Shown: piece after piece, positions 51,219 through 60,503 of the stretch
Position numbering within the stretch: the stretch's first letter is position 1
Layout: every line of letters begins with the position of its first letter
From: Pseudonocardia ammonioxydans
Lineage (GTDB): Bacteria; Actinomycetota; Actinomycetes; Mycobacteriales; Pseudonocardiaceae
Reading direction: 5' to 3'
DNA: 64,000 nucleotides
Assembly: GCF_900115005.1 (NCBI RefSeq)
Contig: NZ_FOUY01000033.1
Span: 1 to 64,000 of the forward strand
Notes under the pieces: model-generated
What the model was told of the DNA's origin: nothing
The model's input: only the letters and a program-made list of their open reading frames with translations
The model's database searches: none
Program-made: the position numbers and the translations under genes

Positions 51219-52145
51219 GTGTTGGACACCCACCGCCTGCGCGTGTTCCGGTCCGTCGTGGCCAGCGGTTCGGTGCAGGGCGCCGCCACCAATCTGGGAT
51301 ACACGCCGTCGGCGGTGAGCCAGCACGTCACGGCCCTGCAGCGGGAGACCGGACTCGCGCTGTTCGAGCGGGTCGGCCGGGGCCTGCGCGTGACGGCGGC
51401 CGGTCTGGTGCTGGCCGAGCAGGCCGACGGCATCCTCACCCGGCTCGGTGAGGCCGAGTCCGTCGTGGCGGATCTGCGTGCCGGGCGCACGGGGACGCTG
51501 TCGGTGTCCTACTTCGCCTCGGTGGGCGCGGCCTGGATGCCCGGGGTCGTGCGCCGGCTGACCGGCGAGTTCCCCGGCGTCCGGCTCGACCTGGCCCTGC
51601 GCGAGTGGTTGCCCGACGACCCGGCGGACCGCTCCGACGTGCAGGTGGCCGTCGAGCGGCCGGACTTCGCGGCGTGGCCCGGGTTCACCGTGCACCACCT
51701 GCTCGACGACCCGTACGTCGTCGTGCTCCCGCCGGGCCACCCGCTCGCCGGCCGGGACGAGGTCGAGCTGGCCGAGCTGGCCGACGAGCGCTGGGTGGAC
51801 AACGACTTCGCCCGGGGCTGGTGCCGGCGCAACCTGGTCGAGGCGTGCACGGCGGCGGGGTTCCGGCCGCCGTTCCACGTGGAGGCGCACGACTACCCGA
51901 CGGCGCTCGCGTTCGTCGCCGCCGGGATCGGGATCACCGTGCTGCCCGAGCTGGGCGCGGAGCACCTCCCGTCCGGGACGTGTGCGGTGCCGGTGGTGCG
52001 CCCGGCGCCGGTGCGGTCGATCCTGGCCGTGGTGCGCGACGCCGCCGCCCACACCCCGCCGGTGCTCGCGACGCTGGAGGAGCTGCGCGCGGCGGCCGGA
52101 CCGGCCGCGCGGCTCAGCCCTGGTGCCGGACGACCAGTTCGGTGA
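51219..52145 (+). CDS. LysR-family transcriptional regulator
   Basis: A 308-residue regulator. The winged helix-turn-helix is RLRVFRSVVASGSVQGAATN to SAVSQHVTALQRETGLALFE, and the effector domain starts at TLSVSYFASVGAAWMP. LysR proteins usually activate a divergent neighbour in response to a ligand; here that is the EamA transporter 81 bases away. GTG 51219 has a TACGGT box just upstream. The interval contains TACCGGTATATTCAGTG, an AT-rich candidate binding site. Its 3' end overlaps the SDR gene by 32 bases. Confidence 0.9.
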   Translation: MLDTHRLRVFRSVVASGSVQGAATNLGYTPSAVSQHVTALQRETGLALFERVGRGLRVTAAGLVLAEQADGILTRLGEAESVVADLRAGRTGTLSVSYFASVGAAWMPGVVRRLTGEFPGVRLDLALREWLPDDPADRSDVQVAVERPDFAAWPGFTVHHLLDDPYVVVLPPGHPLAGRDEVELAELADERWVDNDFARGWCRRNLVEACTAAGFRPPFHVEAHDYPTALAFVAAGIGITVLPELGAEHLPSGTCAVPVVRPAPVRSILAVVRDAAAHTPPVLATLEELRAAAGPAARLSPGAGRPVR

Positions 52146-52842
52146 TCTGCGCGTCCCGGCTCGCGGTCAGCGCGGCGAGCACAGCCGCCGCGACCGACTC
52201 GGGTCGCAGGAACAGGGAGCCGTCGTACTCGCCACCCTCGTGCCGGACGACGCGCTGCTGCATCGCGGTGTCCACCCGTCCCGGGTGCACCGAGGTGACC
52301 CGGATGCCGTTGCCGGACTCCTCGGCGCGCAGCGCGTCGCCGAAGGCCCGCAGCGCGAACTTGCTCGCGGCGTAGGAGGCCCACCCGGCCTTCGCGGTGA
52401 TGCCGGATCCGGAGTTGACCAGCACGACGTCGGCCCCGGCACCGGCGCCCGCGGCCCGCAGTGCGGGCAGCAGCAGCCGGGTGGTCTCGGCGACGGCCAC
52501 GACGTTGACGTCGAACTGCTGCCGCCAGGTCGCGGCCGGGGTCTCCGCGACGGTGCCGAGCTCGCCGATCCCGGCCGAGTGCACCAGGGCGTCGAGCCGG
52601 TCGATCCCGGACAGTGCCTCGGCGAGCGCGGCGTCGTCGGTCAGCTCGACCGGCAGTGGCTGCGCCCGTACCGGACCGGCGGCGGTCAGCTCGTCGATCA
52701 GCGCGGTCAGCCGTCCGGTGTCCCGGCCGCCGAGCAGCAGGTCGTAGCGCGGTGCGAGCAGCCGGGCGACGGCGGCGCCGATGCCCTGCGAGGCACCGGT
52801 GATCAGGGCCGTGGGCCGCTCGGGACGGCTGGTGGTGCTCAT
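52114..52842 (-). CDS. Short-chain dehydrogenase/reductase
   Basis: A 242-residue Rossmann enzyme. Cofactor motif TGASQGIGAAVARLL, NAG-type VHSAGIGELG, catalytic Ser in LVNSGSGI and YxxxK in WASYAASKFALRAFGDALRA. Classical SDR of unknown substrate, NADP preference not decidable. ATG 52842 lies six bases after TAGGTT, suggesting a leaderless message. The tail overlaps the convergent LysR gene. Confidence 0.9.
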   Translation of the reverse strand: MSTTSRPERPTALITGASQGIGAAVARLLAPRYDLLLGGRDTGRLTALIDELTAAGPVRAQPLPVELTDDAALAEALSGIDRLDALVHSAGIGELGTVAETPAATWRQQFDVNVVAVAETTRLLLPALRAAGAGAGADVVLVNSGSGITAKAGWASYAASKFALRAFGDALRAEESGNGIRVTSVHPGRVDTAMQQRVVRHEGGEYDGSLFLRPESVAAAVLAALTASRDAQITELVVRHQG

Positions 52843-52921
52843 GCCCCGAACCTACGGCGCCCGGCCCCGCCCCGCGCGTGCGAGGCAGGAACCGGGCGAC
52901 GACACGGGGCCGGCCGGACCG

Positions 52922-53515
52922 TCAGATGCGGCGGGCGGAGTTGAACGGCATCGCGTCCATGTCGGAGACCTTCACCGGCTGGCCGCTGGTGGAGGCGTGC
53001 ACCACCTGGCCGTCGCCGGCGTAGATGCCGACGTGGCTGACCGGCTTGTAGAAGAAGACCAGGTCACCCGGCTTGAGGTTGGACTTCGAGACCTTGGTGC
53101 CTGCCGAGGCCTGCGCGCTGCTGGTGCGCGGGACGTCCTTGCCTGCCTTCGAGAAGGCGTAGCTGACCAGGCCGGAGCAGTCGAACGCGCTCGGGCCGTC
53201 GGCGCCGTAGCTGTAGGGCTTGCCGAGCTGGGCCATCGCGGTGGACAGCGCGCTGGTGCGGACCGCCGCGGCCTGGGCGGCCGGTGCGGCCGCCGAGCTC
53301 GCCGCGGCGGCGGTCTGCGCGGCCGGTCCCGGTGCGGCGGGCAGCACGCCGGCGGCCGGCGCGACGTCGCGGGAGACCGTGGGGGCGGTGGCCGAGGCGG
53401 AGTCCGGAGCGGGCGCCGCGGTGGCGGTGGGGAGCACGGACAGGGCGGCGGCAGCGGCGGCGGTGGTGGCCACGACCGCGATGCGGAGCGCCGGAGCGGT
53501 GGGTCGCTGGGGCAC
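52922..53515 (-). CDS. Secreted NlpC/P60 peptidoglycan hydrolase
   Basis: A 197-residue protein. Signal peptide at the start (LRIAVVATTAAAAAALSVLP to TATAAPAP). An Ala/Pro-rich linker precedes a C-terminal NlpC/P60 domain with catalytic Cys in FDCSGLVSYAFSKAG, His in VSHVGIYAGDGQVVHAS and GDLVFFYKPV. It should cut D-Glu to diaminopimelate bonds in wall peptides. GTG 53515 has GAGGA six bases upstream. It has a long leader of roughly 180 bases. Confidence 0.9.
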   Translation of the reverse strand: MPQRPTAPALRIAVVATTAAAAAALSVLPTATAAPAPDSASATAPTVSRDVAPAAGVLPAAPGPAAQTAAAASSAAAPAAQAAAVRTSALSTAMAQLGKPYSYGADGPSAFDCSGLVSYAFSKAGKDVPRTSSAQASAGTKVSKSNLKPGDLVFFYKPVSHVGIYAGDGQVVHASTSGQPVKVSDMDAMPFNSARRI

Positions 53516-53707
53516 GGGGAGTCCTCGGGGTGTCGCACCACCGGGAAGCGGGTCGGGCGGGGAGCGACCGACCGCGTGCTGGGGAGTTCGCACGTCATGG
53601 GGGCGACGTGCCGACGGTCGTGCCACCCGCCCGGGTCGTCGCCCGGCGGTGACCCTGCACCCTCCACCCCGGTTGGGCGAGGTCGTGCACGGCCGACGGG
53701 CACATTA
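53516..53707 (-). promoter_or_regulatory. Promoter and long structured leader of the NlpC/P60 gene
   Basis: TAATGT reads leftward at 53707-53702 and sits in the least GC-rich part of the area. The transcript would have a leader of about 180 bases with several GC-rich hairpins, for example CCGGG and CCCGG arms near 53628-53645. Related genes in actinobacteria often carry c-di-AMP (ydaO-type) riboswitches here, but the conserved ydaO blocks are not recognisable, so this is only a structured-leader candidate. Confidence 0.35.
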
Positions 53708-53813
53708 CGAACAGATATCGCTCAGATAAATGGCATAGCGCACATCTGCCCCATGACTGCGCTCACGGACAATTCCGGGAAAATTCCGGATCGGGAATTT
53801 CCTGGCACGGAAA

Positions 53814-53864
53814 CGGCGAGCGGCCCGACGGTGAAACGGATGGTCACCGCCGGGCCGCTCGCCG
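53814..53864 (-). terminator. Terminator of ino1
   Basis: Two 21-base arms (53814-53834 and 53844-53864) pair with one mismatch around a nine-base loop, starting about 20 bases past the ino1 stop, followed leftward by a short TTT. Confidence 0.8.
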
Positions 53865-53885
53865 TGCGGGTGGCGCGGGAGCTGT

Positions 53886-54965
53886 TCAGCCGTCGAGCTC
53901 GCCGCGGATGAACGCCTCCACCTTGTCCCGTGCCTCGGAGTCGCGGTACTGCTCGGGCGGGGACTTCATGAAGTAGCTCGACGCCGACAGGATCGGGCCG
54001 CCGATCCCCCGGTCCTTGGCGATCTTGGCGGCGCGGACGGCGTCGATGATGATCCCGGCGGAGTTCGGGGAGTCCCAGACCTCGAGCTTGTACTCCAGGT
54101 TCAGCGGGACGTCACCGAACGCGCGGCCCTCCAGGCGGACGTAGGCCCACTTGCGGTCGTCCAGCCAGGACACGAAGTCCGACGGCCCGATGTGGACATT
54201 CCCCTTGCCCATGTCCCGCTCCACCTGGGAGGTCACGGACTGGGTCTTGGAGACCCGCTTGGACTCGAGCCGCTCGGCCTCCTTCATGTTGAGGAAGTCC
54301 ATGTTGCCGCCGACGTTGAGCTGCATCGTCCGGTCGAGCTGCACGCCGCGGTCCTCGAACAGCTTCGCCAGCACGCGGTGCGTGATGGTCGCGCCGACCT
54401 GGGACTTGATGTCGTCGCCGACGATCGGGACCCCGGCGGCACGGAACTTCTCCGCCCACTCCGGGTCGGAGGCGATGAACACGGGCAGCGCGTTCACGAA
54501 CGCGACACCGGCGTCGAGCGCGGCCTGGGCGTAGAACCGGTCGGCGTCCTCGCTGCCGACCGGCAGGTAGGACACCAGGACGTCGGCCTGCGCGTCCCGC
54601 AGCGCCTGCGCGACGTCGACCGGCTCGTCGTCGGCCTCGGTGATCGTCTCGCGGTAGAACCGCCCGAGCCCGTCGAGGGTCGGCCCGCGCTGCACGGTCA
54701 CCCCGAGCGGCGGCACGTCGGCGATCTTGATCGTGTTGTTCTCGCTGGCCGCGATGGCGTCGGCGAGGTCGTGCCCGACCTTCTTGGCGTCGACGTCGAA
54801 CGCGGCCACGAACGTCACGTCCCGGACGTGGTAGCCACCGAAGTCCACGTGCATCAGGCCGGGGACCTTGGTCGACGGGTCGGCGTCCGCGTAGTAGTGG
54901 ACACCCTGCACCAGCGACGCGGCGCAGTTGCCCACGCCGACGACCGCGACCCGAACCTGGCTCAT
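53886..54965 (-). CDS. ino1: Inositol-3-phosphate synthase
   Basis: A 359-residue NAD-dependent enzyme converting glucose 6-phosphate to 1D-myo-inositol 3-phosphate, the precursor of phosphatidylinositol and mycothiol. NAD motif VVGVGNCAASLVQG, plus LPVFIASDPEWAEKF, VGDDIKSQVGATITHRVLAK and LNVGGNMDFLN. ATG 54965 has AGGAGGAG upstream. It starts one base after the padR stop, as in mycobacteria (Rv0046c-Rv0047c), and is probably co-transcribed with it. Confidence 0.96.
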   Translation of the reverse strand: MSQVRVAVVGVGNCAASLVQGVHYYADADPSTKVPGLMHVDFGGYHVRDVTFVAAFDVDAKKVGHDLADAIAASENNTIKIADVPPLGVTVQRGPTLDGLGRFYRETITEADDEPVDVAQALRDAQADVLVSYLPVGSEDADRFYAQAALDAGVAFVNALPVFIASDPEWAEKFRAAGVPIVGDDIKSQVGATITHRVLAKLFEDRGVQLDRTMQLNVGGNMDFLNMKEAERLESKRVSKTQSVTSQVERDMGKGNVHIGPSDFVSWLDDRKWAYVRLEGRAFGDVPLNLEYKLEVWDSPNSAGIIIDAVRAAKIAKDRGIGGPILSASSYFMKSPPEQYRDSEARDKVEAFIRGELDG

Positions 54966-54966
54966 G

Positions 54967-55596
54967 TCAGGCTCCTCCTGTTGTCTCGTCCTGTCGTTCC
55001 CGGAAGTCCGGGCCTTCGTCCGTTCCGGCGTCGTCGCCGGGGATGGTCTGGTCCGCGCCACCGTCGCGCGCGGCGTTCTCGGCGGCGATCAGCTCGTTCA
55101 GCCACCGCACCTCCCGCTCGGAGCTCTCCAGCCCGAGCCGGTGCAGTTCGCGGGTGTAGCGGTCGATCTGTTCGCCGGTCCGGTTCAGCACGCTGCGCAG
55201 CCCGTCCCGGCGTTCCTCGACGGTCCGGCGACGGCCCTCGAGGATCCGGATCCGGGTCTCCGCCGGCGTCCGGGAGAAGAACGCCAGATGGATCCCGAAA
55301 CTTCCGTCCTCCCACGCCTGCGGGCCCGCCTCGTCGATCATCTCGGCGAAGCGCTCCTTGCCCTCGGCGGTGATCCGGTAGACCCGGCGGCCACGCCGGG
55401 ACCAGGCGGACCCTGCCGGGTCGTGGTCGCCGGCCTCGACGATGAGCCCGGCCCGCACCAGCCTGCGCAACGCCGGGTACAGCGAGCCGTAGGAGAATGC
55501 CCGGAAGCCACCCAGCCGGCGGCCGAGCTGCTTGCGCAGTTCGTACCCGTGCAGCGGTGCCTCCTGGAGCAGGCCGAGGACGGCGAACTCCAGCAC
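54967..55596 (-). CDS. PadR-family transcriptional regulator
   Basis: A 209-residue regulator. The PadR winged helix is FAVLGLLQEAPLHGYELRKQ to GSLYPALRRLVRAGLI with the wing RRGRRVYRITAEGKERF. A C-terminal helical dimerisation part follows, then an acidic tail. GTG 55596 has AAGGGGG six bases upstream. The ino1 partner suggests it may regulate that gene; the ligand is unknown. Confidence 0.92.
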   Translation of the reverse strand: MLEFAVLGLLQEAPLHGYELRKQLGRRLGGFRAFSYGSLYPALRRLVRAGLIVEAGDHDPAGSAWSRRGRRVYRITAEGKERFAEMIDEAGPQAWEDGSFGIHLAFFSRTPAETRIRILEGRRRTVEERRDGLRSVLNRTGEQIDRYTRELHRLGLESSEREVRWLNELIAAENAARDGGADQTIPGDDAGTDEGPDFRERQDETTGGA

Positions 55597-55794
55597 GGCG
55601 CACCCCCTTCCTCACGGACCCCCGACCGGCCGACCGGTGCCCAGACCATATCGGTCCGATACATCGGCGCGCGTCGGGAATGATCGTCGTCACAGGTCCC
55701 CCGGGCCTGCCGGACCCCCGCCACCTGGGGCGGGACCGTTCACCCGGGTGGGACGCGACTGGGTGCGACCCGTGGCCGCGCGTACCCTGGGTGG

Positions 55795-56193
55795 GTGCTC
55801 AGCCCGCGACAGGTGGTGGACTACGCCCTGCAGCGCCGTGCGCTGCTGGCCGACGTCCGCGCCGGTCGGGTCGGTCCGGAGGAGGTGTGCGACGCCGGTG
55901 CGTACCTGCATCGCGCCGCCCGGTTCCACGGCACGACGGTCGAACAGACCTGTCCGATGTGCCGCAAGGAGCCGCTCGCCCAGGTCTCCTGGGTGTTCGG
56001 CGAGAGCCTGCGGCACGTGTCCGGCTCGGCCCGGTCCACCGAGGACCTGGAACAACTGGCCGCCCACCACGCCGAGTTCACGGTGCACGTGGTCGAGGTG
56101 TGCCGCAGCTGCGGCTGGAACCACCTGGTCCGGTCGTACGTCCTCGGCACCGGCCGTCGCCCGCGCCGCGGACGCAGGACCGCGGGTGGATGA
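55795..56193 (+). CDS. DUF5318 zinc-ribbon-like protein
   Basis: A 132-residue protein with two CxxC pairs, CPMC (near 53) and CRSC (near 103), placed as a zinc ribbon, and a conserved RQVVDYALQRRALLADVRAG start. It is the positional match of Rv0049, between padR and ponA. Function unknown. GTG 55795 has TACCCT six bases upstream, a leaderless pattern. Confidence 0.88.
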   Translation: MLSPRQVVDYALQRRALLADVRAGRVGPEEVCDAGAYLHRAARFHGTTVEQTCPMCRKEPLAQVSWVFGESLRHVSGSARSTEDLEQLAAHHAEFTVHVVEVCRSCGWNHLVRSYVLGTGRRPRRGRRTAGG

Positions 56194-56325
56194 GCCGGCC
56201 CCCGGATCCCGAGCCGAACCGGGCCGTACCCACGGCACCGGACCGCGTACGGACCCCCGCCGCCCCGGGCATCCCCGGCCCGGCCACCGGCGGACCAGCG
56301 AGACCGCACCCCACGGAGCCGCCCG

Positions 56326-58974
56326 GTGAACGACGAGCGTGACCCCCGGCGCACCCCGCCGCCCGGCCCCCCGCCGCCACCCGGCCGGCCGCTCCCCCCG
56401 CCGGCTCCCCGTCCCGGCGCGGGACCGCGGCGGCCCGGTCCGCCCCCGCAGGGACCACCTCCGCAGGGCCCGCCTCCGCAGGGACCGCCTCCGCAGGGGC
56501 CGCCGAACGGGCGGCCACCGGCGGGCGGGCGGCCGGGACCGGCCGGTCCCCCGCCGCCGCAGCGGCCGGTCCCGCAGTCGCCGCCACCGTTGCTGACCCA
56601 CGAGGACTCCGGGGTCGGCCACTTCGGAGCGGTGCCCCGGCCCGACGCCGGCGGCCGTCCGGCGCCGCCGCCCGCGCAACGTCCCGGGCCGGCACGCCCG
56701 GAGGCGGCCGCGGTACCCGGCCGCCCCGGCGGCGGGGGCCCGCCCGGTCCCCCCGGCCCGCCCGACGGCGGTGGGCCCGGCGGTGACGGCGACGGCGAGG
56801 GGCGCCCGGCCGGGTCCCGACGCCGGCGGATCCGCAAGTGGGTGTTCGCCGCGGCCGGCCTGGCCGTCATCGGTCCGCTCGTCGCGTTCGCGATCGGCTG
56901 GCTGGTGTTCCCGGTGCCCAGCGCCGACGACATCGCGGTCACCCAGGTCGCGACGTTCAACTACGCCGACGACAGCCCGCTGGCCACGGTCCGGCCGGAC
57001 AACGTCAACCGGATCAGCGTCCCGCTGGACCAGGTTCCGGTGCCCGTGCAGCAGGCCGTGCTGTCCGCCGAGGACCGGAGCTTCTTCTCCAACCCCGGCT
57101 TCGACATCTCCGGCATCGGCCGTGCGGTGATCAACCAGCTCACCGGTGGCATCGGCGGCGGCTCGACGATCACCCAGCAGTACGTCAAGGTGACGACCGG
57201 CAACGACCAGAACTCGCTGTTCCGGAAGTTCCGCGAGGTGGTGCTCGCGGCGAAGATCTCCAAGGAGATGACCAAGGAACAGATCCTGGAGAACTACCTC
57301 AACGCGATCTACCTGGGCCGGGGCGCCTACGGCGTGCAGGCCGCGAGCCAGGCCTACTTCGGCAAGGACGTGGGGCAGCTGAACGCCTCCGAGGGCGCGA
57401 TGCTGGCCGGCCTGATCCAGTCGCCCTCGCGCTGGGACCCGGCGAAGAACCTGGAGACCTCCAAGGACCGCTGGGCCTTCGTGCTCGACGGCATGGTGGC
57501 GCAGAACTGGATGACCCCGGACGAGCGCGCCCGCCAGCAGTTCCCGCAGTGGCAGGAGTCCTCCGGCAACCAGGGCGGCGGCATCCCCGGCGACGACCGC
57601 GGGCACATCTACAACGCGGCCCGCTCCGAGCTCGAGAAGCTGGGGATCTCCGAGACCGAGATCAACACCCAGGGGCTCACCGTCACCACGACGGTGGACC
57701 CGAAGGCGCAGGAGCAGGCCGCGGAGGCCATCGAGAAGGCGATGAAGGGCCAGCCGGACAAGCTGCGCTCGTCGCTGGTGTCGGTGGACCCGAAGTCCGG
57801 CGCGGTGCTCGCCTACTACGGCGGGGAGAACGGCGTCGGGCTGGACTACGCCTCGGTGCTCAAGCAGCCCGGGTCGTCGTTCAAGCCGTTCGTGCTGGCC
57901 GCAGCCCTGCAGGCGCCCGACCCGATCGGGCTCGGCGCCACCTACGACGGGTCGTCGCCGCAGATGCTGGCGGGCACGAAGGTCACCAACTCCGAGGGCG
58001 TCAGCTGTGGCCGGTGCTCGGTCAAGGAGGCGATGACCAAGTCGATCAACACGATCTTCTACCGGATGGGCCTCGACGTCGGCCCGGCGAAGGTCGCCGA
58101 GGCCGCGCACCAGGCGGGCATCCCGGCCGACCTCCTGCCGAACCCCACCGGCGGCATCTCACTGGGGGACCGTGAGGTGCACCCGGAGGACATGGCCGGC
58201 GCCTACGCGACGTTCGCCGCGGACGGCATGAAGCGTGAGCCGTACCTGGTCTCCAAGGTCACCGCCAGCGACGGCCGGGTCATCTTCGACCGGGGCGGAA
58301 CCGACTCCGGCCAGCAGGTCATGGACCCCGAGGTCGCCCGGAACGTGACCGAGTCGATGACCGACGTGGCGAGCTCGTCGAAGATCGGGCTGAACGGCGG
58401 CCGCCCGGTCGCCGCGAAGACCGGCACCGTGCAGAGCGGTACCGAGGGCGAGAACAACGACGCCTGGACCGTCGGCTACACGCCGTCGGTGTCCACCGCC
58501 GTCTGGGTCGGGACCGACGACAACACCCCGATCCGGAACTCGGCGGGCCGGCCCATCTACGGCCGGATGCTCCCCGGGACGATCTGGCAGTCGTTCATGA
58601 ACGACGTGCTGCGGGGCACCCCGGTCGAGCAGTTCTCCGGCTTCGAGCCGATCGGCCAGGCACCGGCCCGCGAGGTCTCCACCGACACCGGGCAGGAGCC
58701 CACCGGTGCCCCCGAGGAGCGGAACTCCGACGGGGACCGCGACCGGGACCGCGGCAGGGACGAGGAGTCCCGGGACCGCGACTCCGGCCGGGACCGCGAT
58801 TCCGGGCGGGACCGCGACCGCGGGGACTCCGGAGGGGACCGCGACGGCGGGGACTCCGGCCGGGACGACTCCGGCGGCCGTGGTGACGACAACTCCGGGG
58901 ACGGCGACGGCTCGTCCGACGACTCCGGGGGCGGCCGGGACGACGGCGGCGGCTCCGACGAGGAGAACAACTGA
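56326..58974 (+). CDS. ponA: Bifunctional class A penicillin-binding protein
   Basis: An 882-residue enzyme with glycosyltransferase and transpeptidase activities for peptidoglycan. A roughly 165-residue Pro-rich cytoplasmic region includes five PPQGP repeats. Then come a transmembrane helix WVFAAAGLAVIGPLVAFAIG, a GT51 domain (AEDRSFFSNPGFD; GGSTITQQYVK), and a transpeptidase with active-site QPGSSFKPF (SxxK), KSINT and KTGTV. The last roughly 95 residues are Asp/Arg/Gly/Ser repeats. GTG 56326 has ACGGAG upstream. Matches the PonA1 position of mycobacteria. Confidence 0.95.
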   Translation: MNDERDPRRTPPPGPPPPPGRPLPPPAPRPGAGPRRPGPPPQGPPPQGPPPQGPPPQGPPNGRPPAGGRPGPAGPPPPQRPVPQSPPPLLTHEDSGVGHFGAVPRPDAGGRPAPPPAQRPGPARPEAAAVPGRPGGGGPPGPPGPPDGGGPGGDGDGEGRPAGSRRRRIRKWVFAAAGLAVIGPLVAFAIGWLVFPVPSADDIAVTQVATFNYADDSPLATVRPDNVNRISVPLDQVPVPVQQAVLSAEDRSFFSNPGFDISGIGRAVINQLTGGIGGGSTITQQYVKVTTGNDQNSLFRKFREVVLAAKISKEMTKEQILENYLNAIYLGRGAYGVQAASQAYFGKDVGQLNASEGAMLAGLIQSPSRWDPAKNLETSKDRWAFVLDGMVAQNWMTPDERARQQFPQWQESSGNQGGGIPGDDRGHIYNAARSELEKLGISETEINTQGLTVTTTVDPKAQEQAAEAIEKAMKGQPDKLRSSLVSVDPKSGAVLAYYGGENGVGLDYASVLKQPGSSFKPFVLAAALQAPDPIGLGATYDGSSPQMLAGTKVTNSEGVSCGRCSVKEAMTKSINTIFYRMGLDVGPAKVAEAAHQAGIPADLLPNPTGGISLGDREVHPEDMAGAYATFAADGMKREPYLVSKVTASDGRVIFDRGGTDSGQQVMDPEVARNVTESMTDVASSSKIGLNGGRPVAAKTGTVQSGTEGENNDAWTVGYTPSVSTAVWVGTDDNTPIRNSAGRPIYGRMLPGTIWQSFMNDVLRGTPVEQFSGFEPIGQAPAREVSTDTGQEPTGAPEERNSDGDRDRDRGRDEESRDRDSGRDRDSGRDRDRGDSGGDRDGGDSGRDDSGGRGDDNSGDGDGSSDDSGGGRDDGGGSDEENN

Positions 58975-59090
58975 CCGGAGCCGGCCGTCCCGGCGCCGGC
59001 TCCCCCGCGGAGCCGCGTCCCGGTGACGGCCCGACCGGCCGGGTCGTCCCGAGCTGGACCGAGCCGCTGGCGCGCTCGGCCGCCCGGGTC

Positions 59091-60503
59091 GTGGGCGGCC
59101 CGCTGGGCAGGCACGCGCTCGTCGGCCGCTCCCGGTACTGGACCCCGCTGCGGGTGGTCCTGCTGCTCGCGGTCGCCGTGCTGGCGATGAGCTGGCTGGG
59201 CAAGGCGGCCTGCCTGCAGCAGTACCGCACCGCCGACGGCGTGCTCGCCCTCGACTGGCGGGGCGACCGCCAGTACGTGGCGATGTGCTACTCCGACACC
59301 GTCCCGCTCTACGGGCTGGAGGGCCTGGCCGACGACGGTGTCCCCTACCGCGACGCCTGGTTCGAGACCGCGGCCGACGGCAGCCGGGTGGAGCGGTTCA
59401 TGGAGTACCCGGTGGTCACCGGGTTCTTCCAGTACCTCAACGCCCAGCTCACCGACGGCTGGCAGTGGCTGGCCGAGCGAGCGCCGCTGCCGACCGCGCT
59501 CGACGTCGTCGTCTACTTCGACATCACGGCGTTCTGGCTGGCCGCGGCCTGGCTGACGGTCGTCTGGGCGGTGCTGATGCTCCGTCCGGAGCGCCCGTGG
59601 GACGCCGCGCTGGTCGCGTTGTCCCCGCTCGCACTGGTCCACGCGTTCACCAACTTCGACACGCTCGCCGTCGCGTTCGCCACCGGTGCGCTGCTCGCGT
59701 TGCGCCGCGACCGGCCCGGGTGGGCCGGGGTGCTGCTCGGGCTCGGCACCGCGGCGAAGCTCTATCCCGCGCTGCTGCTGCTCCCGGTCCTGCTGGTCGG
59801 CTGGCGACGACGCTCGACCGGTGGCCTGGCCCGCGCCGGCTGGACCATCGGGGCGACGATCGCGGCCTGGCTGGCGGTGAACCTGCCGGTGGCGCTGGCC
59901 TGGCCGCGCGGCTGGTCGGAGTTCTTCCGGCTCAACGGCACACGGGCGGCCGACCCGGACTCGATCTGGTACTCGCTGACCTGGTTCACCGGCTGGGCGG
60001 GCTTCGACGGGCCACCGGGCGACGGCGGCGCGCCGACGATCCTCAACGCGGTGACCTTCGCGCTGATGGCGGTGGCCTTCGCGGCGATCGCCTGGCTCGC
60101 GCTGCGTGCCCCGCGCCCGCCCGCGGTCGCCGAGCTCGGCTTCCTGGTCCTCGCCGCGTTCCTGTTGATCAACAAGGTCTGGAGCCCGCAGTACTCGCTG
60201 TGGCTGGTCCCGCTGGCCGTGCTGGCGCTGCCGCGGTGGCGGCTGCTGCTCGGCTGGATGCTGGTCGACGCGCTGGTCTGGGTACCGCGGATGTACCAGT
60301 ACCTGGGTGTGGACGCCAAGGGCCTGCCGACCGAGCCGTTCCTGGTCACCGTGCTCGTCCGCGACGCGGTGGTCGTCGCGCTGTGCGTGCTCGTGGTGCG
60401 CCGGGTGCTGCGCCCGGAACCCGAACCGGGCCACGACCCGGACCCGGTGTGGCCCCGCGGCTCCGCCACCCGTGAGTGGTTATCGCGGTCAGGGCCGCGA
60501 TAA
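59091..60503 (+). CDS. GT87-family mannosyltransferase-like membrane protein
   Basis: A membrane protein of 470 residues from this GTG, with about ten hydrophobic segments and the GT87 pattern: an early luminal loop with DWRGDRQYVAMCYSDTVPLY, then PWDAALVALSPLALVHAFTN and NKVWSPQYSLWLVPL. Family members use polyprenyl-phosphomannose in lipomannan or related glycan synthesis. It corresponds to Rv0051. The GTG at 59091 lacks a ribosome-binding site. A CTG at 58971, overlapping the ponA stop and five bases after GAGGAG, may be the true start and adds 40 residues. Confidence 0.85.
   Translation: MGGPLGRHALVGRSRYWTPLRVVLLLAVAVLAMSWLGKAACLQQYRTADGVLALDWRGDRQYVAMCYSDTVPLYGLEGLADDGVPYRDAWFETAADGSRVERFMEYPVVTGFFQYLNAQLTDGWQWLAERAPLPTALDVVVYFDITAFWLAAAWLTVVWAVLMLRPERPWDAALVALSPLALVHAFTNFDTLAVAFATGALLALRRDRPGWAGVLLGLGTAAKLYPALLLLPVLLVGWRRRSTGGLARAGWTIGATIAAWLAVNLPVALAWPRGWSEFFRLNGTRAADPDSIWYSLTWFTGWAGFDGPPGDGGAPTILNAVTFALMAVAFAAIAWLALRAPRPPAVAELGFLVLAAFLLINKVWSPQYSLWLVPLAVLALPRWRLLLGWMLVDALVWVPRMYQYLGVDAKGLPTEPFLVTVLVRDAVVVALCVLVVRRVLRPEPEPGHDPDPVWPRGSATREWLSRSGPR

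Noticed and set aside
51872..51885. parS site in the LysR gene
   Set aside because: GTTCCACGTGGAGG matches only the left half and centre; the right arm is lost.
53516..53700. c-di-AMP ydaO riboswitch
   Set aside because: The conserved GACAGCTAAC-type and GGGGGACC-type blocks are not present, so it was kept only as a structured leader candidate.
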